NCBI GenBank assembly: GCA_024643345.1
Contig: JAHENB010000063.1
Location: 261,013 to 325,012 of the forward strand
Length of the DNA stretch: 64,000 nucleotides
Source: Maribacter sp.
Lineage (GTDB): Bacteria > Bacteroidota > Bacteroidia > Flavobacteriales > Flavobacteriaceae
Direction: 5' to 3'
Positions 18,991 to 28,506 of this stretch are shown in pieces. The position numbers and the translations under genes were made by a program. Under the pieces are notes generated by a model. That model was given only the letters and a program-made list of their open reading frames with translations. It was not told the origin of the DNA and did no database searches. Each line of letters begins with the position of its first letter. The first letter of the stretch is position 1.

Positions 18991-20430
18991 ATGGTCTATA
19001 ACAATAAAAACCGGTGGTTCGATTATGCTATTTTCGGCCTTACGGTATTTCTTATTTTCTGTCTGCTCTTTGAGCAATACATCGAACTGCCGAGCGTCGT
19101 GGCCTGGTTGGGCCGATGGCATCCCATGGTGTTGCATTTTCCCATCGTACTATTGCTCATTGTGCTTTTTTTGGGGTTAACGGGCCGACCAATTCCAAGA
19201 AGTCTTTTTGTCGTCGCGGTACTATCTGCATTGGTGACGGCGATTTCAGGATTTTTTTTGGGAACGGAATCCGACAGTAAAGGGGAACTCTTGGTATGGC
19301 ATCAATGGATGGGTGCAGGTGTTGCCCTGATTTCAGTTTTTTGGTATACTCTGGATGGGGTTGGCTTGGGCCAAAAATTCTATTCCAAAGCCCTCCAAAT
19401 CGTTTTGATCGTTTTGATAGGTTTTACAGGGCATTATGGCGGAATGGTGACCCATGGGGAAGATTTTTTGGCACTACCGTTGAATAAAAAACGGAAGGCG
19501 ATCCCTGAGAATCCCATGATATTCGCGGATGTCGTGAACCCTATACTTGACCAAAACTGCGTGGCCTGCCATAATCCCAACAAGAAAAAGGGATCTCTGT
19601 TAATGACGAGTTGGGCATCGCTCCTTAAGGGTGGCGAAAGCGGTAAGACCATATTAGTGGGTGATTCAGGGAACAGCGAACTTATACGACGTTTACTTTT
19701 GCCTTTGGATGATGAAGAACATATGCCCCCCGATGGTAAGAAACCATTGTCTCCCGATGAAATAAAAATTTTGGAACGCTGGATTGCCCTCGGGGCCTCC
19801 GATACCGTCCGTCTCGATCAATTGGCACCGGAAGAATCCTTGGTAGGCCTTGTCAAAAATCTGATGGAACCCGACCCTTTGGTAAAATGGGCCGATCTTC
19901 CAAAGGTGGCCGATAGCACCCTGCAAAACCTCGATTCTGATTATGTGACGATCGAAAGGGTTTCCGGCAATTCACAAGCCCTGCGGATCGATGTCTACCT
20001 GCCCCCGGTGTATGATGCCAAAGCCATTACCGATTTAAAACGCATCGGCAGCAATATTGTTGAACTTGATTTGAGTGGATTGCCCATAGGGGTTGAGGAA
20101 ATGGCATTTGTGGCATCGTGTGCCAATCTGGAATGGCTTGAGTTGGACCGCACGCCCATTACCGATGCCGAGGTCGAAATGCTCAGAAATTTGAAGCAGC
20201 TTCGAATGCTAAAAATTTATAATACAAAGATTGGGGATCAAAGTGCGGCTGTTTTAAAAGAGATGGAAAATCTAAAAAGGGTTTATCTTTGGGAAACGGG
20301 GCTTTCTTCGGCCGCTTTGGTCGAATTAAAATTGAAAAGGCCCAATGTATTGATCGATACTGGAATCGATGAGGAAACCAAGGCCTTTTTTGTCGCCACG
20401 GATACCATTGCTAAAATAGAAGACAAATGA
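18991..20430 (+). CDS. Membrane-bound c-type cytochrome with C-terminal LRR-like domain
   Basis: The 479-aa protein starts with four or so transmembrane helices (about residues 10-160, including MVLHFPIVLLLIVLFLGL). A cytochrome domain with CVACH at residues 190-194 and the partner loop MPPDGKKPLSP follows. The C-terminal 130 residues carry irregular leucine-rich repeats (LEWLELDRTPITDAEVEML). It probably passes electrons from the periplasmic DUF1549/DUF1501 system into the membrane. The 3' end overlaps the next gene by 4 nt (ATGA), indicating translational coupling. Confidence 0.85.
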   Translation: MVYNNKNRWFDYAIFGLTVFLIFCLLFEQYIELPSVVAWLGRWHPMVLHFPIVLLLIVLFLGLTGRPIPRSLFVVAVLSALVTAISGFFLGTESDSKGELLVWHQWMGAGVALISVFWYTLDGVGLGQKFYSKALQIVLIVLIGFTGHYGGMVTHGEDFLALPLNKKRKAIPENPMIFADVVNPILDQNCVACHNPNKKKGSLLMTSWASLLKGGESGKTILVGDSGNSELIRRLLLPLDDEEHMPPDGKKPLSPDEIKILERWIALGASDTVRLDQLAPEESLVGLVKNLMEPDPLVKWADLPKVADSTLQNLDSDYVTIERVSGNSQALRIDVYLPPVYDAKAITDLKRIGSNIVELDLSGLPIGVEEMAFVASCANLEWLELDRTPITDAEVEMLRNLKQLRMLKIYNTKIGDQSAAVLKEMENLKRVYLWETGLSSAALVELKLKRPNVLIDTGIDEETKAFFVATDTIAKIEDK

Positions 20431-21203
20431 AATTCAGTTTAAAGGAAAAAACAGCGATTGTTACAGGTGGTGGAAGTGGCATTGGCCGCGCCATTTGTAT
20501 TGCACTTGCATCACAGGGGGCCAAGGTGCATATTTTGGAACTTAAGGAGGAAACCGCTCAAGAGGTCGCTGCCGAAATCAAAAAAAGTGGAGGGGCCGCC
20601 GTGGCCCATGCCTGTAATGTGGCACTGCAATCGGAGGTCAAGCAAACCGCAGGTAAAATCGGCAAAAGCGATTCGATCGAGATCTTGATCAACAATGCGG
20701 GCATTGCCCATATCGGAGATGTAGAGCATACCACCGAAGCAGATTTCGACAGGATCTACAGCGTTAATGTGAAAGGCGTTTATAATTGTATCCATTCGGT
20801 AATACCCTATATGAAGAAAAAAGGAGGGGTTATTTTGAATATGGCTTCGGTTGCCGCTACCGTGGGCATCAACGACCGCTTTGCCTATGCCACGTCAAAA
20901 GGGGCGGTATTGACCATGACCTATTCCGTGGCCAAGGATTATTTGGAGTATGGAATCCGGTGCAACAGTATTTCCCCCGGAAGGGTACATACCCCATTTG
21001 TGGATGGGTATTTAAAAGCCAATTTTCCTGGACAGGAGAAAGAAATGTTTGAAAAACTATCGAAGACACAACCCATTGGAAGAATGGGCGACCCATCGGA
21101 AATCGCCGATTTGGCCCTTTATTTATGTACAGATGAAGCCTCTTTCATCACAGGTACCGATTTTCCAATCGATGGGGGGTTTATTCGATTGAACGGCAAT
21201 TAA
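20427..21203 (+). CDS. Short-chain dehydrogenase/reductase
   Basis: Cytoplasmic NAD(P)-dependent oxidoreductase of 258 aa. The cofactor motif TGGGSGIGR is at residues 13-21, NNAG near 90 and the catalytic YATSKG near 151-156, with a C-terminal GTDFPIDGG typical of classical SDRs. It overlaps the membrane cytochrome gene by 4 nt. Together with the following fumarylacetoacetase-like hydrolase it resembles the non-phosphorylative sugar-acid routes (for example fuconate or rhamnonate degradation), where an SDR oxidises a 2-keto-3-deoxy acid and an FAH-fold enzyme cleaves the product. That role is inference. Confidence 0.9.
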   Translation: MKFSLKEKTAIVTGGGSGIGRAICIALASQGAKVHILELKEETAQEVAAEIKKSGGAAVAHACNVALQSEVKQTAGKIGKSDSIEILINNAGIAHIGDVEHTTEADFDRIYSVNVKGVYNCIHSVIPYMKKKGGVILNMASVAATVGINDRFAYATSKGAVLTMTYSVAKDYLEYGIRCNSISPGRVHTPFVDGYLKANFPGQEKEMFEKLSKTQPIGRMGDPSEIADLALYLCTDEASFITGTDFPIDGGFIRLNGN

Positions 21204-21259
21204 CAGCAGTCTATGATAGGCCTTCAAGTAATGTGCTAACCAATATTAAAATTGAACAT

Positions 21260-22114
21260 ATGAAATTAATACGATTTGGAGCCCAAGGAAAGGAAAAGCC
21301 AGGGGTACAATTGGAAAATGGAAAAAAACTCGATGTTTCAGGGTATGGACAAGATTATAATGAGGATTTTTTTGGGGGCGATGGTCTGCAACAGCTCAAG
21401 AAATGGTTGGAAAAGCATGGGGATGCCTGCCCCATGGTTGCTGATTCCGTGCGTTTGGGCGCCCCGCTCTGCAGGCCATCCAAGTTGATCTGTATCGGGT
21501 TGAACTATGCCAAACATGCCCAGGAGTCGGGAATGGAAATTCCCAAAGAGCCTGTATTGTTCTTCAAGGCCACTTCAGCAATTGTTGGGCCAAATGACGA
21601 TTTGATCATTCCAAAAGGAAGCCAGAAAACCGATTGGGAAGTAGAATTGGCGGTGGTTATCGGCAAAAAGGCTTCCTATGTTACCAAAGAGGATGCCATG
21701 GACCATATCGCCGGGTATATACTGCACAACGATTATAGTGAAAGGGCCTATCAGCTCGAACGCAGCGGCCAATGGGTAAAAGGGAAAAGTTGTGATACCT
21801 TCGCCCCCCTCGGACCGTTTTTGGCCACTCGGGATGAGATCAAAGATCCGCACAACCTGAACCTTTGGCTAAAGGTCAATGGGGAAATGCTGCAAAACAG
21901 CAATACCTCCGATTTTGTTTTTGATATCCCCACTTCAATCAGTTATATCAGTGAATTTATGACCCTTTTGCCCGGGGATGTCATTTCTACGGGAACGCCA
22001 TTTGGCGTGGGACTGGGTTTTAATCCACCACGGTATCTTAAACCAGGGGACGTAGTGGAGCTGGGTATTGATGGCCTAGGTAGCTCAAGGCAGGTGGCAC
22101 GGGCTTTCGGTTAA
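21260..22114 (+). CDS. Fumarylacetoacetate hydrolase family protein
   Basis: Cytoplasmic metal-dependent hydrolase of 284 aa. FAH-family hallmarks include IGLNYAKHAQESG (about residue 76), DWEVELAVVIGK with the metal-binding Glu pair, GYILHNDYSERAYQ and GDVISTGTPFGVG. The start at 21260 (ATG, MKLIRFG) is chosen over a GTG nine codons earlier because family members begin with MKLxRxG. Probable reaction: cleavage of a 2,4-diketo acid such as 2,4-didehydro-3-deoxy-fuconate or -rhamnonate. Last gene of the operon beginning at 15168. Confidence 0.88.
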   Translation: MKLIRFGAQGKEKPGVQLENGKKLDVSGYGQDYNEDFFGGDGLQQLKKWLEKHGDACPMVADSVRLGAPLCRPSKLICIGLNYAKHAQESGMEIPKEPVLFFKATSAIVGPNDDLIIPKGSQKTDWEVELAVVIGKKASYVTKEDAMDHIAGYILHNDYSERAYQLERSGQWVKGKSCDTFAPLGPFLATRDEIKDPHNLNLWLKVNGEMLQNSNTSDFVFDIPTSISYISEFMTLLPGDVISTGTPFGVGLGFNPPRYLKPGDVVELGIDGLGSSRQVARAFG

Positions 22115-22238
22115 CGATAGAAACGTTTTTCACCCAGCTTAAAAGCTAAAAGTACCCGTTTTTCGGTTCCGAAGCCTTGTCCGCTTACCGAGTTTTAAGC
22201 GGGTTTGACCATTGTTTAGGAGCACCGTTCCGAAACAT

Positions 22239-23603
22239 TTAGGACCGATACAGATTCAGGTTGAGATAATCATTTCTAAACTTTCCATCGGGATCCATCT
22301 TTTTGGCGTATGCCAGGAATTCCGCGAATTTTTCATAACGCGATTGTATGAGTTCAGGCGCCATGGAAAATAACTTGCCCCAATGTGGCCTTGCTTCAAA
22401 GGGTTCAAGTTCGGATTCGATCATGGTTATCAATTGGCCAACTTCCTTCGGGTTTTGTTTCCAGGTAAAGTGTATGGCCACACAGTCTTGTTGATAGCAG
22501 GGACTCATCCAAAGGTTGTCCTTGGCAATGGTGCGTATTTCGGTGATCATCAATTGTGGAAAAATTTGACCGCTCTTTTTTTCAAGGGCCAGTATGGCAT
22601 CCAAAGCGTTTTCCCTCGGGACAAAAAATTCTGATTGAAGCTCGGCACCGCTGCTGGGGGTAAATCCCATCTTAAAATGGGGCAAGCGATCGAACCAGGG
22701 CCCGGGAACGCCCATTTGATCCGTACAATTTTCAGATGCAAGCCGGGTAATGGGGTGCAAGTTTTTTGTGGCCGCCTTCGCCCCATAAAAATCGATGCCC
22801 AAATCTTCGATTGGAGTATCCATGCGCCGTTTTATCCATACCTGACTGATATTTTGATTTTGCCAGTCGGTAAAGAGGCTTACGCTATAGCCGCTCGATA
22901 AAATGGTATCAAAATGATCTTTTAGGGATTGTAATGGCAATTCCTGAAATACATCTTGGCGAACGTCATAAGTTTTTTGAATATCGAGGGTGATTTTGGT
23001 GAGTATTCCCAGGGCCCCCAAATTTACTACGGCGGCGTGAACTTGTTCTGGATCGCTTGTCCGGTTTAAAGTAACGATTTCCCCATTCCCATTGACCAAT
23101 TCAATACCCGACACTGCTGTGGCCAAGTTGCCATTGCCCACCCCCGATCCATGGGTGGCCGTGGCACAGGCCCCGGCAACCGAAATATGTGGGAGGGAAG
23201 CAAGATTGTGCAGGGCATATCCTTTTTCATGAAGCTCGGGCGCGAAATCTCCATACTTGGTACCGGCACCAACAGTAACGGTTTGGGCATCAACATCAAT
23301 TTCCAAGGGTTGTACCAGATATTTGGTGGAAATCTGATGTAGCGGGCTGTCGGCAATATTGTTGAAACAATGACAGGAACCAAGCGCTTTCTGTTGGCCC
23401 AATTGTTTTATCAGCGATTGTACCTCTGCTGCCGAACTCGGTTCGTACAAATTTTTGGCCCGGTAGGCATAATTTCCAGCCCAATTGGTTCGCATTGATT
23501 CGGCCACCATTTCTTTTTTGTCTTCTTTGCAAGAAGCGAAGGGAAGCAGGGTCGTGCCCGCTGTAAATGCCGCCGTGGTTTTGATGAAATCTTTTCGTTT
23601 CAT
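22239..23603 (-). CDS. Exported FAD-binding lactone oxidase-like protein
   Basis: The 454-aa protein resembles the D-arabinono-1,4-lactone / L-gulonolactone oxidase group. It has an N-terminal FAD-binding type 4 domain, with SCHCFNNIADSPLHQIS (about residues 77-93) at the usual flavin-attachment zone and VAGACATATHGSGVGNG near 145. An ALO-type C-terminal domain ends in HWGKLF near 425. The start MKRKDFIKTTAAFTAG is TAT-like and is followed by a possible lipobox (FASC). It probably oxidises a sugar or sugar lactone in the periplasm. The dienelactone hydrolase gene lies 33 nt upstream on the same strand; a lactone-forming and a lactone-opening step next to each other would fit. Confidence 0.82.
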   Translation of the reverse strand: MKRKDFIKTTAAFTAGTTLLPFASCKEDKKEMVAESMRTNWAGNYAYRAKNLYEPSSAAEVQSLIKQLGQQKALGSCHCFNNIADSPLHQISTKYLVQPLEIDVDAQTVTVGAGTKYGDFAPELHEKGYALHNLASLPHISVAGACATATHGSGVGNGNLATAVSGIELVNGNGEIVTLNRTSDPEQVHAAVVNLGALGILTKITLDIQKTYDVRQDVFQELPLQSLKDHFDTILSSGYSVSLFTDWQNQNISQVWIKRRMDTPIEDLGIDFYGAKAATKNLHPITRLASENCTDQMGVPGPWFDRLPHFKMGFTPSSGAELQSEFFVPRENALDAILALEKKSGQIFPQLMITEIRTIAKDNLWMSPCYQQDCVAIHFTWKQNPKEVGQLITMIESELEPFEARPHWGKLFSMAPELIQSRYEKFAEFLAYAKKMDPDGKFRNDYLNLNLYRS

Positions 23604-23636
23604 GGTTTGAACCGATTTATTAAGCCCCGTTTTAGT

Positions 23637-24524
23637 TTATTTCAGTTTCTCCTTAAAAAAATCCATGGTACGTTGCCAGGCCAAAGTTGCGGCGGGTTCA
23701 TCATAGCGGGGGGTGGTATTGTTATGGAAGCCGTGGTTCACGTCGGGATAAAAATGGGCTACGTAGGCTTTATTATTTGCCTTTAGCGCGGTCTCATAGG
23801 CAGGCCAACCTTCGTTTACCCGGGTATCCAGCCCAGCATATTGCAGCATCAATGGTGCTTGTATCATTGCGGCCTCTTCTGCACTGGGTTGGCCACCATA
23901 AAAGGGCACCGCGGCGGCAAGCGTAGGCACTTTTACGGCCATCATATTGGCGATCCATCCTCCGAAGCAAAAGCCCACGACACCTACCTTGCCATTACAG
24001 TCTTTATGGTTTTTGACATAGTTATAGGCGGCAATGAAATCTTCCAGCATTTCCATGCGGTCGCGTTTTCGTTGCATTTCCCGGCCTTCGTCATCATTGC
24101 CGGGATAGCCCCCAAGTGGCGTTAACGCATCGGGCGCCATAGAAATAAAGCCTTCCACGGCCGCCCTTCTGCCCACATCTTCGATATAGGGGTTCAGTCC
24201 GCGGTTCTCATGCACTACAACGATGCCCGGCAATTTTGCCTTTGCATCCGCTGGCATCGATAACAATCCTCGGATACTGCCTCCGCCCTTGGGGGAATCA
24301 TAAGTGATATAATCCGATTTTAACCTTGGATCATCGGGTTTCACCAAGAGCGTATCCACGTAATTGGGCATGATAAAGCTTAAGAGCGATGGTAAGGTTA
24401 AGCCCCCTACCGCAAAGAGCGATAATTTTTCAAGGAACGATTTTCGATCAATTTTGTTATGGGCATAATCGTCATAGAGGTCAAATACTTCTTGGCTGAT
24501 GTCTTCTTTTTTAAGGTCTTTCAT
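23637..24524 (-). CDS. Dienelactone hydrolase family protein, exported
   Basis: Alpha/beta hydrolase of 295 aa. The nucleophile is a cysteine in GFCFGG (about residue 186), as in dienelactone hydrolases; the acid and base are probably the Asp of LDTRVNEG and the His of VNHGFHN near the C-terminus. The N-terminus ([18 protein letters not shown]) is TAT-like, so it probably works outside the cytoplasm like the oxidase encoded downstream. First gene of a two-gene minus-strand unit. Substrate unknown. Confidence 0.85.
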   Translation of the reverse strand: MKDLKKEDISQEVFDLYDDYAHNKIDRKSFLEKLSLFAVGGLTLPSLLSFIMPNYVDTLLVKPDDPRLKSDYITYDSPKGGGSIRGLLSMPADAKAKLPGIVVVHENRGLNPYIEDVGRRAAVEGFISMAPDALTPLGGYPGNDDEGREMQRKRDRMEMLEDFIAAYNYVKNHKDCNGKVGVVGFCFGGWIANMMAVKVPTLAAAVPFYGGQPSAEEAAMIQAPLMLQYAGLDTRVNEGWPAYETALKANNKAYVAHFYPDVNHGFHNNTTPRYDEPAATLAWQRTMDFFKEKLK

Positions 24525-24924
24525 GAGAGGTGTAATTTGATGAATATTATTTATACAATGGGTATGCGGTACGTATATGAAATTGGATCATCGCATACGA
24601 CTTTTGATAAAGTTAATGATTTTTGATCAGGGTACATAAGGGCAGCCTATCGATCTGAAACCACTTGGGGCGTGGGCAGATATGAAAAGATTTTAATTCC
24701 AGCTATATGGATATGCCGAATATAGAACGGAAAATAAGGCCGCAGACTACTTCGATTGTAAGGTATTCCATTAATTTGGGAGATATGGACTGGCCTGCCT
24801 TATGCAAATGGTTCTTTATTAATTCATTCCCATCCCTTATACAGGGAGATCTATAAGCGCCATTTTTGACATAAAAATTCAGTTTGAGCTTCATTATATG
24901 TTATAAAGAGGAAAAATCAATAAA

Positions 24925-25074
24925 ATGGCTGGATACAATCGAGTGGATATTTCAATTTTAAATTTTGATAAAGATGATATGCCACCCGGAAGTCTTATAG
25001 ACAAGTGCATTAACATCTTCAAAAAGAATAAAAGTGCTTCCAAGCGTACTATTCTTTTTATTTTCGCGTTTTAA
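24925..25074 (+). CDS. Possible small protein, 49 aa
   Basis: An ATG preceded by AAAGAGGAAAAATC opens a 49-codon frame. The product begins MAGYNRVDISILNF and ends in a hydrophobic tail (TILFIFAF). No family was recognised. It may be a chance frame in a low-G+C gap. Confidence 0.2.
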   Translation: MAGYNRVDISILNFDKDDMPPGSLIDKCINIFKKNKSASKRTILFIFAF

Positions 25075-25152
25075 CGTAGGAAAATACATCTAAAAATATA
25101 GATTTTTTCGAAATAGGTCAGAGAATTGAACAACCTCCAGCTAAAGGGAAAA

Positions 25153-25263
25153 ATGAACAAAAGCCTAATCAACAGGAGAACGTTCAATGCGCAATACACT
25201 AGCCTTGGAAAAAAATGGGTCGATTTTGATATCCTGAGCATGATCAAGAAGACAATAGATTAA
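25153..25263 (+). CDS. Possible 36-aa leader ORF directly upstream of the second LRR gene
   Basis: The frame starts after CTAAAGGGAAAA, a purine-rich stretch, and stops 3 nt before the ATG of the LRR gene at 25267, a spacing that would allow translational coupling. The product (MNKSLINRRTF start) is basic with no recognised family. Chance is a real alternative. Confidence 0.25.
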   Translation: MNKSLINRRTFNAQYTSLGKKWVDFDILSMIKKTID

Positions 25264-25266
25264 CCT

Positions 25267-26157
25267 ATGGGACGATATTTTCATACTTTGATGTTTTTTA
25301 TATTCACCGCCAATGCGCTTTTTGCCAGTGTTTCCAAAAAAGAAAAGCAAGCACTTATCGATCTTTACCATAGTACTTCCGGAGCGCAATGGACGGTTGC
25401 CTGGGATATGACCAAGCCCGTATCTTCTTGGTATGGGGTAGGAATAAAGCACAATAAGGTGGTATCCCTAACCTTGTTCAACAATAACCTTCGGGGTACC
25501 TTACCAAGTTCCTTGGGGGCATTGCGTCATCTCGAAGAACTTAACCTTGCTTTTAATGATATCAGTGGGGATATTCCGCAAAACCTAATTTTTTTAACGG
25601 AATTAAAGATATTGAGGTTGGGAAAGAACCGCATATCAGGTACCATCCCGGAAAAAATTGGGAACCTTGATAAATTATTGGTCTTGGAACTGTTCGGAAA
25701 TACCCTTTCAGGTGAGGTGCCCGCTTCAATGGGAAATATGAAAAACTTAAAATGGCTGTTCCTTTCGTACAACAATTTGAATGGCACCCTCCCAAAAGAG
25801 CTTGGAAATCTGGAGTCCTTAGAGCGGATGGAACTGGCCGGAAATGACCTGGAAGGAAACATTCCCAAAAGTTTTGGTGGCTTGTCAAAGCTTGGTTACC
25901 TTATTCTATCCGAGAACCGCTTTTCGGGTACCATCCCCATGAACGTAATATCGATACCCAAACTTCAACTTTTTCGGGTACAGAATAACAGATTCAGTAT
26001 CCCAGAACATATCGGAATGGCCCCTACGGGACAAAATTTGGCACTGTTTGAATCGGAAGGGGAAATCGTGGACCTAAGGAGTAAACGTAAGGGCAACATT
26101 TCAGAACTAAGACAGGTCCGAACGGTGAACACCATTTTCGAAGATGCGAACGATTGA
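25267..26157 (+). CDS. Exported leucine-rich repeat protein (paralogue 2)
   Basis: The 296-aa secreted protein has a signal peptide (TLMFFIFTANALFA), a cap with KEKQALIDLY and WYGVGI, and about eight plant-type repeats (LxxNxLxGxIPxxLGNL). A short tail ends in VNTIFEDAND. Cap and tail match those of the LRR protein at 12240 (EKNALLDLY, WYGVKL, AETLFEED), so the two are duplicates. No membrane anchor or type IX sorting domain is seen. Binding partner unknown; glycan or protein binding at the cell surface is the usual guess for such repeats. Confidence 0.85.
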   Translation: MGRYFHTLMFFIFTANALFASVSKKEKQALIDLYHSTSGAQWTVAWDMTKPVSSWYGVGIKHNKVVSLTLFNNNLRGTLPSSLGALRHLEELNLAFNDISGDIPQNLIFLTELKILRLGKNRISGTIPEKIGNLDKLLVLELFGNTLSGEVPASMGNMKNLKWLFLSYNNLNGTLPKELGNLESLERMELAGNDLEGNIPKSFGGLSKLGYLILSENRFSGTIPMNVISIPKLQLFRVQNNRFSIPEHIGMAPTGQNLALFESEGEIVDLRSKRKGNISELRQVRTVNTIFEDAND

Positions 26158-26337
26158 TATGAAAGAAATGGTACAGGGTAAAGGGATATGGCAATTATGA
26201 AATTCCCCTAAGCGCTCCAATATTCAAAAAGGAGCAAATTTCCGATGCTTACTTAGGCTATCTTTAAAGGCAGTTGGGAAAGCCTGTTTTGACCAACCCA
26301 TAATGGGGTGCTTTGGCAAGTGGGTCATAATTTTCCT

Positions 26338-28476
26338 TTACCTCAAATCAATGGTAGGAAATTCCGTTATTCGCAGGGTCGAACATCCATAAGGCACCAA
26401 TGTTATTTCTTCGATAACTGAATTTTTGGGCATTTGGGTCGTTTCATTTATTGATCGGGGGAAAACAGGAGCCCCTTTTACCAATTTCCATTCCGATAGT
26501 TTTGTGCCCTTTACCATTAACTCGATAGGGGCATTTTCCAAGTTCCAGGGATAGCTTCCGTCCCAATTTTTTTCAACCACCCGCACCGATTGGTTAATAT
26601 CATCCCGATCGAATCGAAGAAGCCCGTAGTTCCAATCATCCACGGGGTATATTTCCGTAAATTCGCCATAACCGTCATTCCTGTTCTTTGTTTTTTCCTC
26701 ACCTCTGATTTTAAGCGCATAGACCAACGGACCGCGTTCCACTACGGTTGCCCCTTTATGCCAAATAGAGGTGGTCAGTTGCATGGGAAGGGTCAAGGTG
26801 ACGGTATCGCCATCCTTCCATTCCCTTTCCAAAATGGCGATATTGTTTTTGATGACCGGTTCGAAAACCTTTTGATTGATTTGGATCGTGAAATTCTTGG
26901 TCCATTCCGGAATGCGCAAATGAAAGGGGAAGCGTGCCGAACGGTCGAGCGTCAATTTAAAGTCGACCGTATTCCTAAACGGAAAACCTGTTGTTTCCGT
27001 TATTTTTAGGACTATACCATCGGCCACTTTCATTTCCACCGTGCTAGGAGCATACAATAGCGCGGCCACGCCCCCTTCTGGCGTTCCGTAAAAAAGGTTT
27101 TGTGTGAACTTTGGCCATGATTGGTGCATGTTCGTAGTGCAACAGGGATAACCGGTAAGGATGCCGTAAACAAAGTTGGTCTTCTTATGGTTTTCGGCCT
27201 CGAAAGAGGTTTCCACCCTATCGCTAAGTTCCACTTGATTTGCCGCCTGAAAATATTGCCGCGAACTAAAATCATCGGAAGCCTGTGTCGGCAACGCATT
27301 GTATGTAATTTTTTCCAACAGGTCGGCAAATGCCATGTCACCGGTTATTTTTAAGATGCTTTCCAAGGAGAACATTTCCTCGGAGATAGCGCAGAACTCT
27401 ATGCCCTGCACGGGATCTGTGCCGTGCAGCGGTTCGTCGCCCCCGTACATGCCCTGAGGTTGGCCGTGGTATTTTTTAATGTCATGCAAAGCTTTCTTCA
27501 CCGCCTTGAGATACTTTGGGTCGGGTTCTTGCTGAAAGCGGATGATGGGCTGTTTCAAGCCCTGTGCAAAATTGACCGTATGGATACTGCCTATCTGCGA
27601 AACCGATGTGCCATTGATCTCGGTGGTATCGAAGGGATAGCCCTTCATTTTATAAAATCGATAGGGCACCGAATCTGTTCTGTTCGGTTCGTTCAAAAAA
27701 ACCGTGGTCCAGGGAAACGTCTGTTCATCGATGAGATTCCCCAAATCGAGCAAAAATGCGTCCCCGGTAATGTTATACAGCCAATAGACCACCTGCAGGT
27801 TGTCCGCACCACGACGGTTGGCCCAAAAGGTAAGGTCGTCCAAAGGCCTAACAGGAAGGTTGTTCAACTGATATTTAAAATACTTGGTGAGCACATCAAT
27901 CACCCTTTCATCGCCGGTGGCGCTATAATACTGCTGAAGGATTTTGAGCATGACCATCTTGGGCCACCAATCTTTCCGTTGCCCCCTTTGCAGTCCCCGT
28001 TCATTTTCAGGTTCCCGGTCGAAAGGAACGGGGCCTATATAGCCTTCCTCGGTCTGGTGGGTCAACGTCCATTCTATCCAAGGGCGTAATTTGGCTTTTA
28101 ATTTTTCATCGTTGAGGATATAGGCCAAAGGCAGCAAGCCATCGATCCAATACGGGCCACGCTCCCATCCATCGCCATCGCCCCCCAGCCATCCGTTTCT
28201 AGGCCCTACCACCTCTGGATAGATACTATCCAAATTACCTGTCATCCCGGAGGCCATGTGATCTAACTGTTCCTTTAGCCATCCCCTTGGCGCTATCGAC
28301 CCCAAGGGAAGTTCAAGATAGGCAAGCGGTTCTAAAGGAGCCCTGTTCTGTAAATAGTTTGAATGGGCCGCACCAAGTTCGCCTTTCCCCGAATCGCTTA
28401 TTTGTTGGCATGCAACCAAGAAGAAAGACATTGCAATAAGCAAGAATGTTCTATTCACTTTTCTTTTTTTGATCAA
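26338..28476 (-). CDS. GH127-type beta-L-arabinofuranosidase (DUF1680) lipoprotein
   Basis: The 712-aa protein has a lipoprotein signal (lipobox FLVAC). The body is the (alpha/alpha)6 glycosidase formerly called DUF1680. The zinc and catalytic residues known from GH127 are present: EFC near residue 360 and the cysteine pair in GYPCCTTNMHQ near residue 445, one of which is the expected nucleophile. It should release terminal beta-L-arabinofuranose or a related sugar at the cell surface or in the periplasm. It is the last gene of a minus-strand operon with GH43 (30-nt gap) and GH2 genes. No SusC/SusD pair is in the window. Confidence 0.88.
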   Translation of the reverse strand: MIKKRKVNRTFLLIAMSFFLVACQQISDSGKGELGAAHSNYLQNRAPLEPLAYLELPLGSIAPRGWLKEQLDHMASGMTGNLDSIYPEVVGPRNGWLGGDGDGWERGPYWIDGLLPLAYILNDEKLKAKLRPWIEWTLTHQTEEGYIGPVPFDREPENERGLQRGQRKDWWPKMVMLKILQQYYSATGDERVIDVLTKYFKYQLNNLPVRPLDDLTFWANRRGADNLQVVYWLYNITGDAFLLDLGNLIDEQTFPWTTVFLNEPNRTDSVPYRFYKMKGYPFDTTEINGTSVSQIGSIHTVNFAQGLKQPIIRFQQEPDPKYLKAVKKALHDIKKYHGQPQGMYGGDEPLHGTDPVQGIEFCAISEEMFSLESILKITGDMAFADLLEKITYNALPTQASDDFSSRQYFQAANQVELSDRVETSFEAENHKKTNFVYGILTGYPCCTTNMHQSWPKFTQNLFYGTPEGGVAALLYAPSTVEMKVADGIVLKITETTGFPFRNTVDFKLTLDRSARFPFHLRIPEWTKNFTIQINQKVFEPVIKNNIAILEREWKDGDTVTLTLPMQLTTSIWHKGATVVERGPLVYALKIRGEEKTKNRNDGYGEFTEIYPVDDWNYGLLRFDRDDINQSVRVVEKNWDGSYPWNLENAPIELMVKGTKLSEWKLVKGAPVFPRSINETTQMPKNSVIEEITLVPYGCSTLRITEFPTIDLR

Positions 28477-28506
28477 ACGCCCGTAATCGGATCGGTATGG
28501 CTCGAC

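Larger units (their letters stand above)
24525..25266. other. 742-bp gap with no convincing long gene
   Basis: Divergent intergenic region between the dienelactone hydrolase and the second LRR gene, poor in G+C. It holds only short open frames. A 63-codon frame on the minus strand (24703-24894) has no recognisable feature. Two small plus-strand frames (24925-25074 and 25153-25263) have purine-rich stretches before their ATG and are listed separately. No repeat or RNA structure was recognised. Confidence 0.5.

Noticed and set aside
24703-24894. Minus-strand 63-codon frame in the gap before the second LRR gene
   Set aside because: No family, no clear ribosome-binding stretch and no neighbour in the same direction close by. 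Not strong enough to list as a gene.
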